Shown one piece after another: positions 9,218 to 19,173 of a DNA stretch of 63,277 nt. A program made the translations under genes and the position numbers. The DNA comes from Flavobacteriales bacterium (GTDB lineage Bacteria > Bacteroidota > Bacteroidia > Flavobacteriales > Flavobacteriaceae). How positions within the stretch are numbered: position 1 is the first letter of the stretch; each line of letters begins with the position of its first letter. The DNA lies in contig SGZH01000003.1 in assembly GCA_004214175.1 (NCBI GenBank), positions 1 to 63,277 on the forward strand. Direction: 5' to 3'. The notes under the pieces were generated by a model, which did no database searches, was not told where the DNA came from, and saw nothing but the letters and a program-made list of their open reading frames with translations.

Positions 9218-11706
9218 TATTTTTTCTTAGCAGGCTTCTTTTTTTTTGCAGCTGATTTTCTTTTAGGCTTCTTTTTTTCATAAATAGCTAAAGCATCCTC
9301 TAAAGTCATTTTAGCTGCTTTGGTAGTTTTAGGCAACTCAATTTTAGTTTTTCCTTTGATTAAATTAAAACGACCCCAACGGGCTTTTTCCAATCGAATC
9401 CCTTCATCTTCCCAATTATGAATTAGTTTATCGATTTCTTTTTGTTTTTTTGCTTCAATTAATTCGATAATATCGGAATCAGTTAGATGATCAAAATCAT
9501 ATTTTTTGTTGACATTGATAAACATATCATTCCACTTTATAAAAGGACCAAATCGACCAGCGCCTTTTTGAACTGGCAATCCTTCGTAAACACATATAGG
9601 TGCATCTGCTTTTCTTTTTTCTTCTATCAATTGTTTTGCAGTACTTAAATCTAGATCTAGAGGATCCATTCCTTTTGGTAAGGATATAAATTTTGAATCA
9701 AATTTTATATACGGGCCAAATCGACCATTATTAATTTGGATATCCAGTCCTTCAAACAATCCAAGATTTTTAGGTAATTTAAATAAATCCATCACATCTT
9801 CAAAAGTCACCTGATGTAACTGCTGATCAGGACGAAGACTTGCAAATTTTTTCTCTTCATCATCTGGTGCTCCTATTTGAGCTATTGGACCAAATTTTCC
9901 TAAACGAACCAATACAGTTTTACCTGATACTGGATCTTTTCCTAAGATTCTCTCGCCACTTTCTCTACCAGCATTTTCTGTCACATCTTGAATTTGCGGA
10001 TGGAATTTCTTGTAAAAATTTTTCATCATTTTTGACCACTCCTCCTTACCATCAGCGATATTATCAAAAGCTTCTTCTACTTTTGCAGTAAAATTATAAT
10101 CTAAGATATATTCGAAATGTTCTACTAAGAAATCGACTACGATCATACCAATATCGGTTGGAACTAATTTTCCTTTATCAGACCCTACTGCTTCGTTTAA
10201 TGTAGTTGCTGTAAGATTATCTTTTAAAGTAATTTGTAAGTATTTACGTTCAACACCTTCTACAGTGCCTTTTTCAACATAGTTACGATTAATAATCGTT
10301 GAGATTGTTGGTGCATAAGTAGAGGGTCTTCCAATACCTAATTCTTCCATTTGTTTTACTAAGGAAGCTTCGGTATATCGGTAGGGAGGTCTTGAAAACC
10401 TTTGAGTAGCTGTAATATAGTTTTTAAATAACTCATCTCCAATATTTAGAGTGGGCAACATTCCGTCTTGTTCTTCATGTTCATGATCAGTTCCTTCTAA
10501 ATAAACCTTTAAAAAGCCATCGAACTTTATCATTTCTCCGTTTGCAATAAAATGCTCTGCAACTTCAGCACTACTATTAATTTTTACATTTGTTCTCTCT
10601 AATTGAGCTTCACTCATTTGAGAAGCAATGGTACGTTTCCAGATCAAACTATACAATCGCTCCTGATCATAATCTCCACTTATTGTATGGCGAGACATGT
10701 CGGTTGGACGAATTGCCTCATGAGCTTCTTGTGCACCCTTTGCTTTACTTTTAAAATTTCTTGGCGAACTGTATTTTACTCCATAAGAATTTGTAATTTC
10801 GTCTTCAGCAGCTTTTTTAGCATCATTGGAAAGATTTACACTATCAGTTCTCATGTATGTTATAAGACCCGCCTCATATAATCTCTGAGCAATTGTCATC
10901 GTTTTACCTACTGAAAAATAAAGCTTCCTAGAAGCTTCTTGTTGTAATGTGGACGTAGTAAAAGGTGGAGCTGGCGATTTTTTAGCAGGTTTTTTAACTA
11001 AATCTGAAACTTTAAAACTTGCTCCCAAATTTTTTGTTAAAAAATTTCGTGCATCATTTTCTGTCTTAAAGTTTTTTGGAAGTTTTGCTTTAAACTTATT
11101 TCCATTTTTATTAATAAACTCAGCGACCACCCTAAAAGAAGCAACTGGTTTAAAAGCTTCAATTTGACGTTCCCTTTCAACTATTAAACGAACTGCTACA
11201 GACTGAACTCTACCAGCAGACAAACCACCTTTAACTTTTCTCCACAAAACTGGAGATAATTCATAACCTACAAGTCGGTCAAGAACTCTTCTGGCCTGTT
11301 GAGCATTTACAAGATCATAATTAATTTTTCTTGGATTTTCAATTGCCTTTAAGATGGCAGATTTTGTTATTTCGTGAAAAACAATTCGTTTCGTGTTTTT
11401 TTCTGTCAACTTTAAGTTTTCTGCTAAGTGCCATGCAATGGCCTCTCCTTCTCGATCCTCATCACTAGCTAGCCAAACCATCTCAGCTTTCTTAGCAGCA
11501 GATTTTAAATCTTTTACTAAACTTTTTTTGTCATTGGGCACCATATATTTAGGTGTAAAGTCTCCGTCCACATCGACTCCTAGTTCTTTGGAAGGAAGAT
11601 CAGCAATATGTCCAAAACTTGAGGTAACCATAAAATCTTTACCTAAAAATTTTTCTATCGTTTTTGCTTTTGCGGGGGACTCAACAATTACTAAATTCTT
11701 TGCCAT
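9217..11706 (-). CDS. topA: DNA topoisomerase I (type IA)
   Basis: An 829-residue enzyme that relaxes negative supercoils by a single-strand break. The Toprim domain is at residues 1-130 with its acidic cluster SDEDREGEA (81-89). The strand-passage core has GGLSAGRVQSVAVRL (160-173), and the catalytic tyrosine is Tyr284 in GLITYMRTDS. After residue 600 come repeats of the topo C-terminal type (GRFGPYIKF, GRFGPFIKW, GRFNLIKG) without the Cys4 zinc fingers of the E. coli enzyme. The protein ends in a lysine-rich tail that probably binds DNA. The next gene overlaps it by one base. A possible promoter lies at 11727-11734. Confidence 0.98.
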   Translation of the reverse strand: MAKNLVIVESPAKAKTIEKFLGKDFMVTSSFGHIADLPSKELGVDVDGDFTPKYMVPNDKKSLVKDLKSAAKKAEMVWLASDEDREGEAIAWHLAENLKLTEKNTKRIVFHEITKSAILKAIENPRKINYDLVNAQQARRVLDRLVGYELSPVLWRKVKGGLSAGRVQSVAVRLIVERERQIEAFKPVASFRVVAEFINKNGNKFKAKLPKNFKTENDARNFLTKNLGASFKVSDLVKKPAKKSPAPPFTTSTLQQEASRKLYFSVGKTMTIAQRLYEAGLITYMRTDSVNLSNDAKKAAEDEITNSYGVKYSSPRNFKSKAKGAQEAHEAIRPTDMSRHTISGDYDQERLYSLIWKRTIASQMSEAQLERTNVKINSSAEVAEHFIANGEMIKFDGFLKVYLEGTDHEHEEQDGMLPTLNIGDELFKNYITATQRFSRPPYRYTEASLVKQMEELGIGRPSTYAPTISTIINRNYVEKGTVEGVERKYLQITLKDNLTATTLNEAVGSDKGKLVPTDIGMIVVDFLVEHFEYILDYNFTAKVEEAFDNIADGKEEWSKMMKNFYKKFHPQIQDVTENAGRESGERILGKDPVSGKTVLVRLGKFGPIAQIGAPDDEEKKFASLRPDQQLHQVTFEDVMDLFKLPKNLGLFEGLDIQINNGRFGPYIKFDSKFISLPKGMDPLDLDLSTAKQLIEEKRKADAPICVYEGLPVQKGAGRFGPFIKWNDMFINVNKKYDFDHLTDSDIIELIEAKKQKEIDKLIHNWEDEGIRLEKARWGRFNLIKGKTKIELPKTTKAAKMTLEDALAIYEKKKPKRKSAAKKKKPAKKK

Positions 11707-11726
11707 TTAATCTTTTATTAGGGCAA

Positions 11727-11734
11727 CAAAAGTA
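11727..11734 (-). promoter_or_regulatory. Candidate -7 promoter element for topA
   Basis: On the minus strand TACTTTTG matches the Bacteroidetes TAnnTTTG box exactly and lies 20 bases before the topA ATG. I find no TTG at the expected distance upstream, so only the -7 half is supported. Confidence 0.45.
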
Positions 11735-12015
11735 TGTGAATTTTTTAAAACTTAATTTTAAAGTTCTAAAAAAGATAAAAATTCACATAAAATTTATTCA
11801 AAAAAAAGAAAAAAGGAATCATCTTAATTCATTTTAAATAGTACTAAAAAATAATAACTTCATTATTATAATATAATTTAAAGAACCTCAATTATCTTGT
11901 TTTTTTCAATCAAAGAGTAGCTTAAATGACTTTTGTAAATAAAATACAAGTCTATTAAGATCTTTAAATTTTGAAAAGAAACCTGCCATAATGTCATAAA
12001 ATATCATTTAAATTG

Positions 12016-12023
12016 TATCTTTG
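12016..12023 (+). promoter_or_regulatory. Candidate -7 promoter element for the miaB operon
   Basis: TATCTTTG matches TAnnTTTG exactly, 78 bases before the chosen miaB ATG. No TTG lies 17-19 bases upstream, so the -33 half is weak. It would give a leader of about 70 bases. Confidence 0.5.
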
Positions 12024-12101
12024 CTACCAGGCACACTATTGGATATTAAATTTATAGATATAAACTCATAACATAATCATCTTCGATCAGTGAAGAATAG
12101 T

Positions 12102-13547
12102 ATGGAAAAAATTATTGACGAAAAAAAACAAGGCGAAACATTAGTACTTGATTCAAAAAAAGAAAACACTCGTAACTTATTTATTGAAAGTTACGGTTGT
12201 GCTATGAATTTTAGTGACAGTGAAATTGTTGCATCAATTTTAGACAAAGAAGGGTTTAATACAACTCAAAATCTTGAAGATGCTGATTTAGTTTTAGTAA
12301 ATACCTGTTCCATAAGAGACAAAGCTGAACAAACAGTCAGAAAACGACTGCAAAAATACAATGCAGTAAAAAAGATTAACCCAGGAATGAAAGTTGGTGT
12401 TTTAGGATGTATGGCTGAACGTCTAAAAGAAAAATTTTTAGAGGAAGAAAAAATAGTCGATTTAGTTGTAGGACCAGATGCATACAAAGACCTTCCAAAT
12501 CTGATAAAAGAAGTAGACGATGGTAGAGAGGCTGTTAATGTACTATTATCAAAAGACGAAACCTATGGAGATATAGCTCCTGTCCGCCTAGGAGGAAACG
12601 GTGTAACTGCTTTTGTAAGTATTACCAGAGGATGCGATAATATGTGTACTTTTTGCGTGGTTCCATTTACAAGGGGAAGAGAGCGCAGTAGAGATCCTTT
12701 AAGTATTTTAGAAGAAGTGAATGATCTTGCTTTAAAAGGATATAAAGAAATTACCTTACTAGGTCAAAATGTAGACAGTTATTTATGGTATGGAGGAGGT
12801 TTAAAAAAAGACTTTAAAAAAGCTTCCGAAATTCAAAAAGCAACAGCCACCGATTTTTCACAATTATTAGATTTAGTAGCTACTTCTCAACCAAAAATAA
12901 GGCTACGTTTTTCTACCTCCAATCCCCAGGATATGGCAATAAGTGTTTTACACACGATGGCCAAACACAAAAATATTTGTGACTATATCCACTTACCTGT
13001 TCAAAGTGGAAGCACTCGTATATTAAAAGAAATGAATAGACAACACACCCGTGAGGAATATATGGATTTAATTGATAATATTCGAAAAATATTACCAAAC
13101 TGTGCTATTTCTCAAGATTTAATTACTGGTTTTCCTACAGAAACCGAAGAAGATCATCAAGAAACCCTAAGTTTAATGGAATACGTAAAATACGATTATG
13201 GCTATATGTTTGCTTATTCTGAAAGACCAGGTACTTTAGCTGCCAGAAAAATTGAAGATGATGTTCCTGAAAATATTAAAAAGAGAAGATTAGCTGAAAT
13301 TGTAGCACTTCAGAGAAAACATTGTGCCTACAGAACTGAAGCATTCGTTGGGAAAACTTTCGAAGTATTAATAGAAAAAGAATCTAAAAAAAGTAATCAA
13401 CACTGGGCTGGAAGAACTTCACAAAATACAATGGCTGTTTTTCCAAAAAGAGATTATAAAGTAGGAGAATTTGTCATGGTAAAAATAATCGATTGTACAA
13501 GTGCAACACTCATTGGAGAGGGTGTTGGCTATTCTGATAATAATTAA
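12102..13547 (+). CDS. miaB: tRNA-2-methylthio-N6-dimethylallyladenosine synthase MiaB
   Basis: A radical SAM methylthiotransferase that adds a methylthio group to i6A37 of tRNAs reading UNN codons. The N-terminal domain carries the three cysteines of the second Fe-S cluster (in YGCAMN, NTCSIRD and LGCMAE). The radical SAM motif CDNMCTFC is in the middle, and a TRAM domain for tRNA binding closes the protein. I chose the ATG at 12102 ([11 protein letters not shown], 481 residues) over an upstream GTG at 12090, because flavobacterial MiaB proteins start with MEKII. It heads a run with the sigma-54 activator, lptE, a TPR-like gene and secG. Confidence 0.97.
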   Translation: MEKIIDEKKQGETLVLDSKKENTRNLFIESYGCAMNFSDSEIVASILDKEGFNTTQNLEDADLVLVNTCSIRDKAEQTVRKRLQKYNAVKKINPGMKVGVLGCMAERLKEKFLEEEKIVDLVVGPDAYKDLPNLIKEVDDGREAVNVLLSKDETYGDIAPVRLGGNGVTAFVSITRGCDNMCTFCVVPFTRGRERSRDPLSILEEVNDLALKGYKEITLLGQNVDSYLWYGGGLKKDFKKASEIQKATATDFSQLLDLVATSQPKIRLRFSTSNPQDMAISVLHTMAKHKNICDYIHLPVQSGSTRILKEMNRQHTREEYMDLIDNIRKILPNCAISQDLITGFPTETEEDHQETLSLMEYVKYDYGYMFAYSERPGTLAARKIEDDVPENIKKRRLAEIVALQRKHCAYRTEAFVGKTFEVLIEKESKKSNQHWAGRTSQNTMAVFPKRDYKVGEFVMVKIIDCTSATLIGEGVGYSDNN

Positions 13548-13567
13548 ATTTTCATAATAAGAAAACT

Positions 13568-14863
13568 ATGGAGTCAATACAAGCAACCAAACAACGTTTC
13601 GGAATTATAGGTAATGATCCTAACTTAAATAGAATTATAGAGAAAGCTATTCGCGTTGCTCCAACCGATATATCAGTATTGGTTACAGGAGAAAGTGGAG
13701 TGGGTAAAGAAAGTATTCCTAAAATCATACACTCATTGTCACACCGTAAACACGGTAAGTATATTGCCGTAAATTGCGGAGCTATCCCAGAGGGAACCAT
13801 AGACAGTGAATTATTTGGTCATGAAAAAGGAGCTTTTACAGGTGCTACTTCAACAAGAAGTGGCTATTTTGAGGTTGCAGATGGAGGGACTATATTTTTA
13901 GACGAAGTGGGCGAATTACCCCTGCCTACTCAAGTTAGATTGTTACGTGTTCTCGAAAATGGGGAATTTCTAAAAGTTGGTTCTTCAAAAACTCAAAAAA
14001 CAGATGTTCGTATCGTAGCTGCTACAAATATAAATATGGCAAAAAATATTAGTAAAGGAAAATTTCGAGAAGATCTTTATTACAGATTAAGCACCATAGA
14101 GATTAATTTACCTCCCTTAAGGGAACGCTCTGGAGATATCCATTTAATTTTTAGAAAATTTGCTTCCGATTTTGCACAAAAATATAAAATGCCAACTATT
14201 CGTTTGGATGAACAGGCAACTGAATTATTATTAAAATATCATTGGGGTGGAAATATTCGCCAGTTAAGAAATGTTGCTGAACAAATTTCTGTGCTCGAAA
14301 AAGACAGAAATATATCTTTCCAGACATTAAAAAACTACTTAAAAGATGTTGGTAACAATCTTCCTGCTGTAATTGAAACTAAAAAGAAGGAGAGTGATTT
14401 TAGTAATGAAAGAGAATTACTTTACAAAGTCTTATTCGATATGCAAAGGGATTTAAATGATGTTAAAAAACTAACATTAGAATTAATGAAATCCGGTAAT
14501 ATAGAAGATGTTCAAGAGCAGCATTCAACTATTATTGATAAAATGCATAGCGATACACAAAATTCAGAAAAAACGCTGGCAAACCTATCTGATTCAAACC
14601 ATGTAGCTCCTGTAAAAAATGTTGAAGTACTAAATATATCCGAAAGTTTGTCAGATAATTATCCGCATCCAACAGAAGAAAGTAATAACTATACTTATGC
14701 TGAGGATATTGAAGAAGAAGAAAACTTGTCTATCCAAGAAAAAGAATTAGAATTAATAAAAAAATCTCTTGATAAATACCAAGGAAAAAGAAAAGATGCT
14801 GCAGAAGAATTAGGAATTTCTGAGAGAACACTTTACCGAAAAATTAAGCAATACAATTTATAA
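13568..14863 (+). CDS. Sigma-54-dependent transcriptional activator without a receiver domain
   Basis: A 431-residue bacterial enhancer-binding protein. The AAA+ domain starts almost at the N-terminus: Walker A GESGVGKE at residues 41-48, the sigma-54 contact loop GAFTGA near residue 97, and Walker B TIFLDEVGELPLP. A Glu- and Ser-rich linker of about 120 residues follows, then a Fis-type helix-turn-helix (AAEELGISERTLYRKIKQ) at the very end. There is no response-regulator, GAF or PAS domain in front, so its activity must be set by another protein, by its level, or by the linker. It lies 20 bases after miaB. Its targets are unknown. This gene type between miaB and lptE is, to my knowledge, a common flavobacterial arrangement. 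Confidence 0.93.
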   Translation: MESIQATKQRFGIIGNDPNLNRIIEKAIRVAPTDISVLVTGESGVGKESIPKIIHSLSHRKHGKYIAVNCGAIPEGTIDSELFGHEKGAFTGATSTRSGYFEVADGGTIFLDEVGELPLPTQVRLLRVLENGEFLKVGSSKTQKTDVRIVAATNINMAKNISKGKFREDLYYRLSTIEINLPPLRERSGDIHLIFRKFASDFAQKYKMPTIRLDEQATELLLKYHWGGNIRQLRNVAEQISVLEKDRNISFQTLKNYLKDVGNNLPAVIETKKKESDFSNERELLYKVLFDMQRDLNDVKKLTLELMKSGNIEDVQEQHSTIIDKMHSDTQNSEKTLANLSDSNHVAPVKNVEVLNISESLSDNYPHPTEESNNYTYAEDIEEEENLSIQEKELELIKKSLDKYQGKRKDAAEELGISERTLYRKIKQYNL

Positions 14864-14883
14864 ATATCATATTTGTTACAGAC

Positions 14884-15396
14884 ATGAAAAATATTAAAAA
14901 AATAATTGCATTTCTTTTTATCATTTGTTCTCTTCAAAGTTGTGGGACCTACTCTTTTACAGGTGCAGACATTGATTATTCTACTACAAAAACCTTTCAG
15001 GTTAATTATTTTAAAAATAATGCGCCAATTGTAGAGCCAGGAATTGAAAGAGATTTTACATTAAAATTACAAGATATTTTATTAAATCAAACAAATTTAG
15101 ATTTAGTAAATAGCGGCGGTGATCTAGTTTTTGAAGGAGAAATTGTAGAATACTATATTGCTCCCATTACCGCTACCTCCCAAAGTACCGCTGCTCAAAA
15201 TAGATTAACAATTAGTGTTAATGTAAGGTTTTATAATACCAAAGAAGAATTAAAGGATTTTGATCAACGTTTTTCTTTTTACTTTGATTACGGTGGAAGT
15301 TCACAATTGATTGGATCTCAAAAAGAGGAAGCTATCAGCTTTATATTTGAAAGAATTACACAAGATATTTTTAACGTATCTTTAGCTAATTGGTAA
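14884..15396 (+). CDS. lptE: LPS assembly lipoprotein LptE
   Basis: A 170-residue lipoprotein with lipobox LQSC (Cys20). The mature part starts with GTYSFTGADIDYSTTKTFQV, typical of Bacteroidetes LptE. In the family it plugs the LptD barrel at the outer membrane and helps deliver lipopolysaccharide to the surface. The repeated Thr/Ser/Ala segment near residue 100 and the NRLTISVNVRFYN strand fit the LptE fold. It lies between the sigma-54 activator and a TPR-like gene with short gaps, so it is likely in one transcript. lptC of the same pathway lies elsewhere in this window. Confidence 0.88.
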   Translation: MKNIKKIIAFLFIICSLQSCGTYSFTGADIDYSTTKTFQVNYFKNNAPIVEPGIERDFTLKLQDILLNQTNLDLVNSGGDLVFEGEIVEYYIAPITATSQSTAAQNRLTISVNVRFYNTKEELKDFDQRFSFYFDYGGSSQLIGSQKEEAISFIFERITQDIFNVSLANW

Positions 15397-15402
15397 AATT
15401 AA

Positions 15403-16293
15403 ATGAATAAAGAAACGTTTACATCACTACTAAAGCATCCAGAAAGCATAAGTCAAAAAAATCTTCTTGGACTGTCTGACATCGTTGAAAAATATCCCTT
15501 TTTTCAAACAGCAAGAGCGCTACACTTAAAAAGTTTAAAAAAATCAAATAGCTTATTATATAATGATGCTTTAAAATTAACTGCAGCATATACCGCAGAT
15601 AGAAATATTCTTTTTGAATACATTACCTCCGATTTTTTTACACAAAACGAAATTTCTGATACGATTCAAAAACAAGAAGATTCCTATCTTAAATTAGAAG
15701 TAACATCTGAAGATATATCTGAACAAGTTAGTAAAGAAATAGATCAACAATTAAAAACTGAATTAAAAAAAGCAGATGACATATTGAACCCAGATTTATT
15801 TCACAGAAGAGAAAAATCTGTTGAAAAATTAACAAAAGATAACAATGCTAAAATTAGCGCTTCTAAAAATGAAATTACAAAGTCTGATTTAAAGAAAAAC
15901 AAACCTTTAGATTTTACCAAAGAAGATTCTTATTCATTTTCAGAATGGCTAAAACTTACCACTGCTAAACCAATAATTAGAGAAGAAACTAAAAATTTAG
16001 TCAATTCAAAAAAACCTAATTCTGATTTAATCAATAAGTTTATTCAAAAAAATCCAAAATTAAAACCCTCTAAAAGCATTTTTAAATATAATAATGAAGA
16101 AAATTTAGCCAACCAAATCACCTATACACCTGAAGTCTTAATGACTGAAACTTTAGCTAAAGTTTACTTACAACAAAACAATTATCAAAAAGCGCTACAA
16201 GCCTACAAAATATTAAGTTTGAAATATCCCGAAAAAAGTGGTTTCTTTGCAGACCAAATTCGAGCAATAAACAAATACATAAATAAAAATTAA
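15403..16293 (+). CDS. Conserved hypothetical protein with C-terminal TPR-like repeat
   Basis: A 296-residue, lysine-rich protein without signal peptide or membrane helix. The N-terminal 70 residues form a conserved block beginning MNKETFTSLLKHPESI, with the aromatic stretch EKYPFFQTARALHLKSLKK. The middle is charged and probably disordered. The last 50 residues (ETLAKVYLQQNNYQKALQAYKIL) look like a single tetratricopeptide repeat, often a protein-binding element. It lies 6 bases after lptE and 2 before secG. A role in envelope biogenesis is suggested only by position; I assign no function. Confidence 0.85.
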   Translation: MNKETFTSLLKHPESISQKNLLGLSDIVEKYPFFQTARALHLKSLKKSNSLLYNDALKLTAAYTADRNILFEYITSDFFTQNEISDTIQKQEDSYLKLEVTSEDISEQVSKEIDQQLKTELKKADDILNPDLFHRREKSVEKLTKDNNAKISASKNEITKSDLKKNKPLDFTKEDSYSFSEWLKLTTAKPIIREETKNLVNSKKPNSDLINKFIQKNPKLKPSKSIFKYNNEENLANQITYTPEVLMTETLAKVYLQQNNYQKALQAYKILSLKYPEKSGFFADQIRAINKYINKN

Positions 16294-16295
16294 AA

Positions 16296-16637
16296 ATGAG
16301 TACATATACAATATTTATAGGATTAATAATTTTTGTAGCTTTTTTATTAGTAGTCGTGATTATGGTTCAGAATCCTAAAGGTGGTGGATTAGCTTCTTCT
16401 TTCGGTGGTGGTGGAACACAGCAATTAGGTGGCGTTCAAAAAACAACAGATTTTCTAGATAAAAGTACCTGGACTCTAGCCACTCTTTTATTAGCATTAA
16501 TACTACTTTCAAATGTTTCAATAATGAGTGGGGTAGGAAATTCTGGTTCAAAAGCATTTGACGAAAATGCAATAGAAAATGCATTACCCCCAGTAGACCT
16601 AGCACCACAAGATGTTACTGAGGGAAACAATGAATAA
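16296..16637 (+). CDS. secG: Preprotein translocase subunit SecG
   Basis: A 113-residue membrane protein with two helices (about residues 4-24 and 56-78) joined by the glycine-rich loop NPKGGGLASSFGGGGTQQLGG, the hallmark of SecG. SecG assists SecYE and SecA in protein export across the inner membrane. An acidic C-terminal tail follows, usual in this phylum. It ends the miaB-secG run, and a terminator starts about 20 bases after the stop codon. Confidence 0.97.
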   Translation: MSTYTIFIGLIIFVAFLLVVVIMVQNPKGGGLASSFGGGGTQQLGGVQKTTDFLDKSTWTLATLLLALILLSNVSIMSGVGNSGSKAFDENAIENALPPVDLAPQDVTEGNNE

Positions 16638-16655
16638 TAATTTTAAAAGACATTT

Positions 16656-16693
16656 TAAAAATGCCAGCTTCTGACAAGCTGGCATTTTTTTTT
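16656..16693 (+). terminator. Rho-independent terminator after secG
   Basis: A nine-base-pair GC-containing stem TGCCAGCTT / AAGCTGGCA (16662-16670 and 16676-16684) with a five-base loop, followed by nine T. It separates the secG transcript from groES. Confidence 0.92.
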
Positions 16694-16773
16694 AGTATTG
16701 TCACAGAAAACAGGAACTGGCATACTTTTAGATTAAGTGAAAAGTGTAATTAACAATTAAAATAATATTAACA

Positions 16774-17049
16774 ATGGCATTAAAAATTCAACCTCTCTCA
16801 GACAGAGTTTTAGTAGAACCACAAGAAGCAGAAACAAAAACAGCTTCTGGTTTATACATACCAGATTCTGCAAAAGAAAAACCTCAACAAGGAAAAGTAG
16901 TAGCAGTAGGTAAAGGAAAAAAAGATCACAATATGACTGTTAAAGTTGGTGATATCGTTCTTTACGGAAAATACTCTGGAAGTGAATTAAAATACGAAGG
17001 TAATGATTACTTGATTATGCGAGAAGAAGATATTCTAGCAATTATTTAA
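16774..17049 (+). CDS. groES: Co-chaperonin GroES
   Basis: A 91-residue protein, the full usual length, with the family start [12 protein letters not shown], the mobile loop region [11 protein letters not shown] that contacts GroEL, and the end [10 protein letters not shown]. It caps the GroEL ring and closes the folding chamber. groEL follows after 48 bases. No CIRCE operator (the HrcA site of other phyla) is visible upstream. A near-match to the -7 box, TACTTTTA at 16723-16730, is a weak promoter candidate. Confidence 0.98.
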   Translation: MALKIQPLSDRVLVEPQEAETKTASGLYIPDSAKEKPQQGKVVAVGKGKKDHNMTVKVGDIVLYGKYSGSELKYEGNDYLIMREEDILAII

Positions 17050-17091
17050 AAAAAATAAATAATCTCCCAGTTATTGGGAACAAACTTATAA

Positions 17092-18732
<1,641 letters not shown>

Positions 18733-18751
18733 AGAATAAAACCATTGTAAC

Positions 18752-18787
18752 AAAAAGACCTCTAAAATTAATTAGAGGTCTTTTTTT
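18752..18787. terminator. Bidirectional terminator between groEL and the metal cassette
   Basis: A ten-base stem AGACCTCTAA / TTAGAGGTCT (18756-18765 and 18772-18781), with A-run on the left and T-run on the right. It can end groEL on the plus strand and the converging HMA-protein transcript on the minus strand. Confidence 0.92.
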
Positions 18788-18805
18788 GCAGAACAGAGAA
18801 GTGTA

Positions 18806-19162
18806 TTAATTCTCTTGATGATCTTTTACATCTTGATCTCGATACTTACAACAAGGATGTACAGAGGCATAGGCTTCATCGGTAGCAATCATATCTGGAG
18901 TATCGTGTCCAACAGCAGTTATACTTTCTTGTATTGCAGTTAAGTTAGTTTTTCGTTCATCGTAAATCAAACTTAACTCATGGGAATTTAAATTCCAAAC
19001 AGCAGATTTTACTCCTTTGGTTTTAATTGATGCTTTTTCGATGCGATCTTTACACATCATACAAATACCATCCACTTCAATGGTTGCTTTTGCATTTTTG
19101 TTCTGAGCAGTAAGCGTAACTCCTAAAAATAAGAGTAGGCCAAATAAAACTAATTTTTTCAT
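18806..19162 (-). CDS. Exported heavy-metal-associated (HMA) domain protein
   Basis: A 118-residue protein with a signal peptide (cut after about residue 19, TLTAQ) followed by an HMA fold, as in copper chaperones and P-type ATPase metal domains. The metal site is CMMC near residues 34-37. A short Cys-rich tail (HPCCKYRD) may add ligands. Being exported, it would bind a soft metal, probably copper, in the periplasm. It lies 11 bases after a TonB-dependent receptor, with a HYC_CC_PP gene further upstream, so the three may share one task. Confidence 0.9.
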   Translation of the reverse strand: MKKLVLFGLLLFLGVTLTAQNKNAKATIEVDGICMMCKDRIEKASIKTKGVKSAVWNLNSHELSLIYDERKTNLTAIQESITAVGHDTPDMIATDEAYASVHPCCKYRDQDVKDHQEN

Positions 19163-19173
19163 TTTTTATATTT

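Larger units (their letters stand above)
11707..12101. other. Divergent spacer between topA and miaB (395 bases), no gene seen
   Basis: Very AT-rich sequence between two divergent genes. It holds the topA -7 candidate at the left end and the miaB -7 candidate near the right end. No reading frame of useful length, tRNA or clear hairpin was found in the middle. A small RNA or an upstream regulatory site cannot be excluded by eye. Confidence 0.6.

Noticed and set aside
12090-12101. Four-codon N-terminal extension of miaB from a GTG start
   Set aside because: The family begins with MEKII, which matches the ATG at 12102.
16375-16630. Two minus-strand open frames over secG
   Set aside because: Opposite to a clear secG; products show no family resemblance.
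16714-16733. Possible sigma-54 promoter (TGGCATACTTTTAG) before groES
   Set aside because: The -24 half fits, but the -12 half reads TAGA instead of TTGC, and the same bases are better read as a near-match to the Bacteroidetes -7 box.
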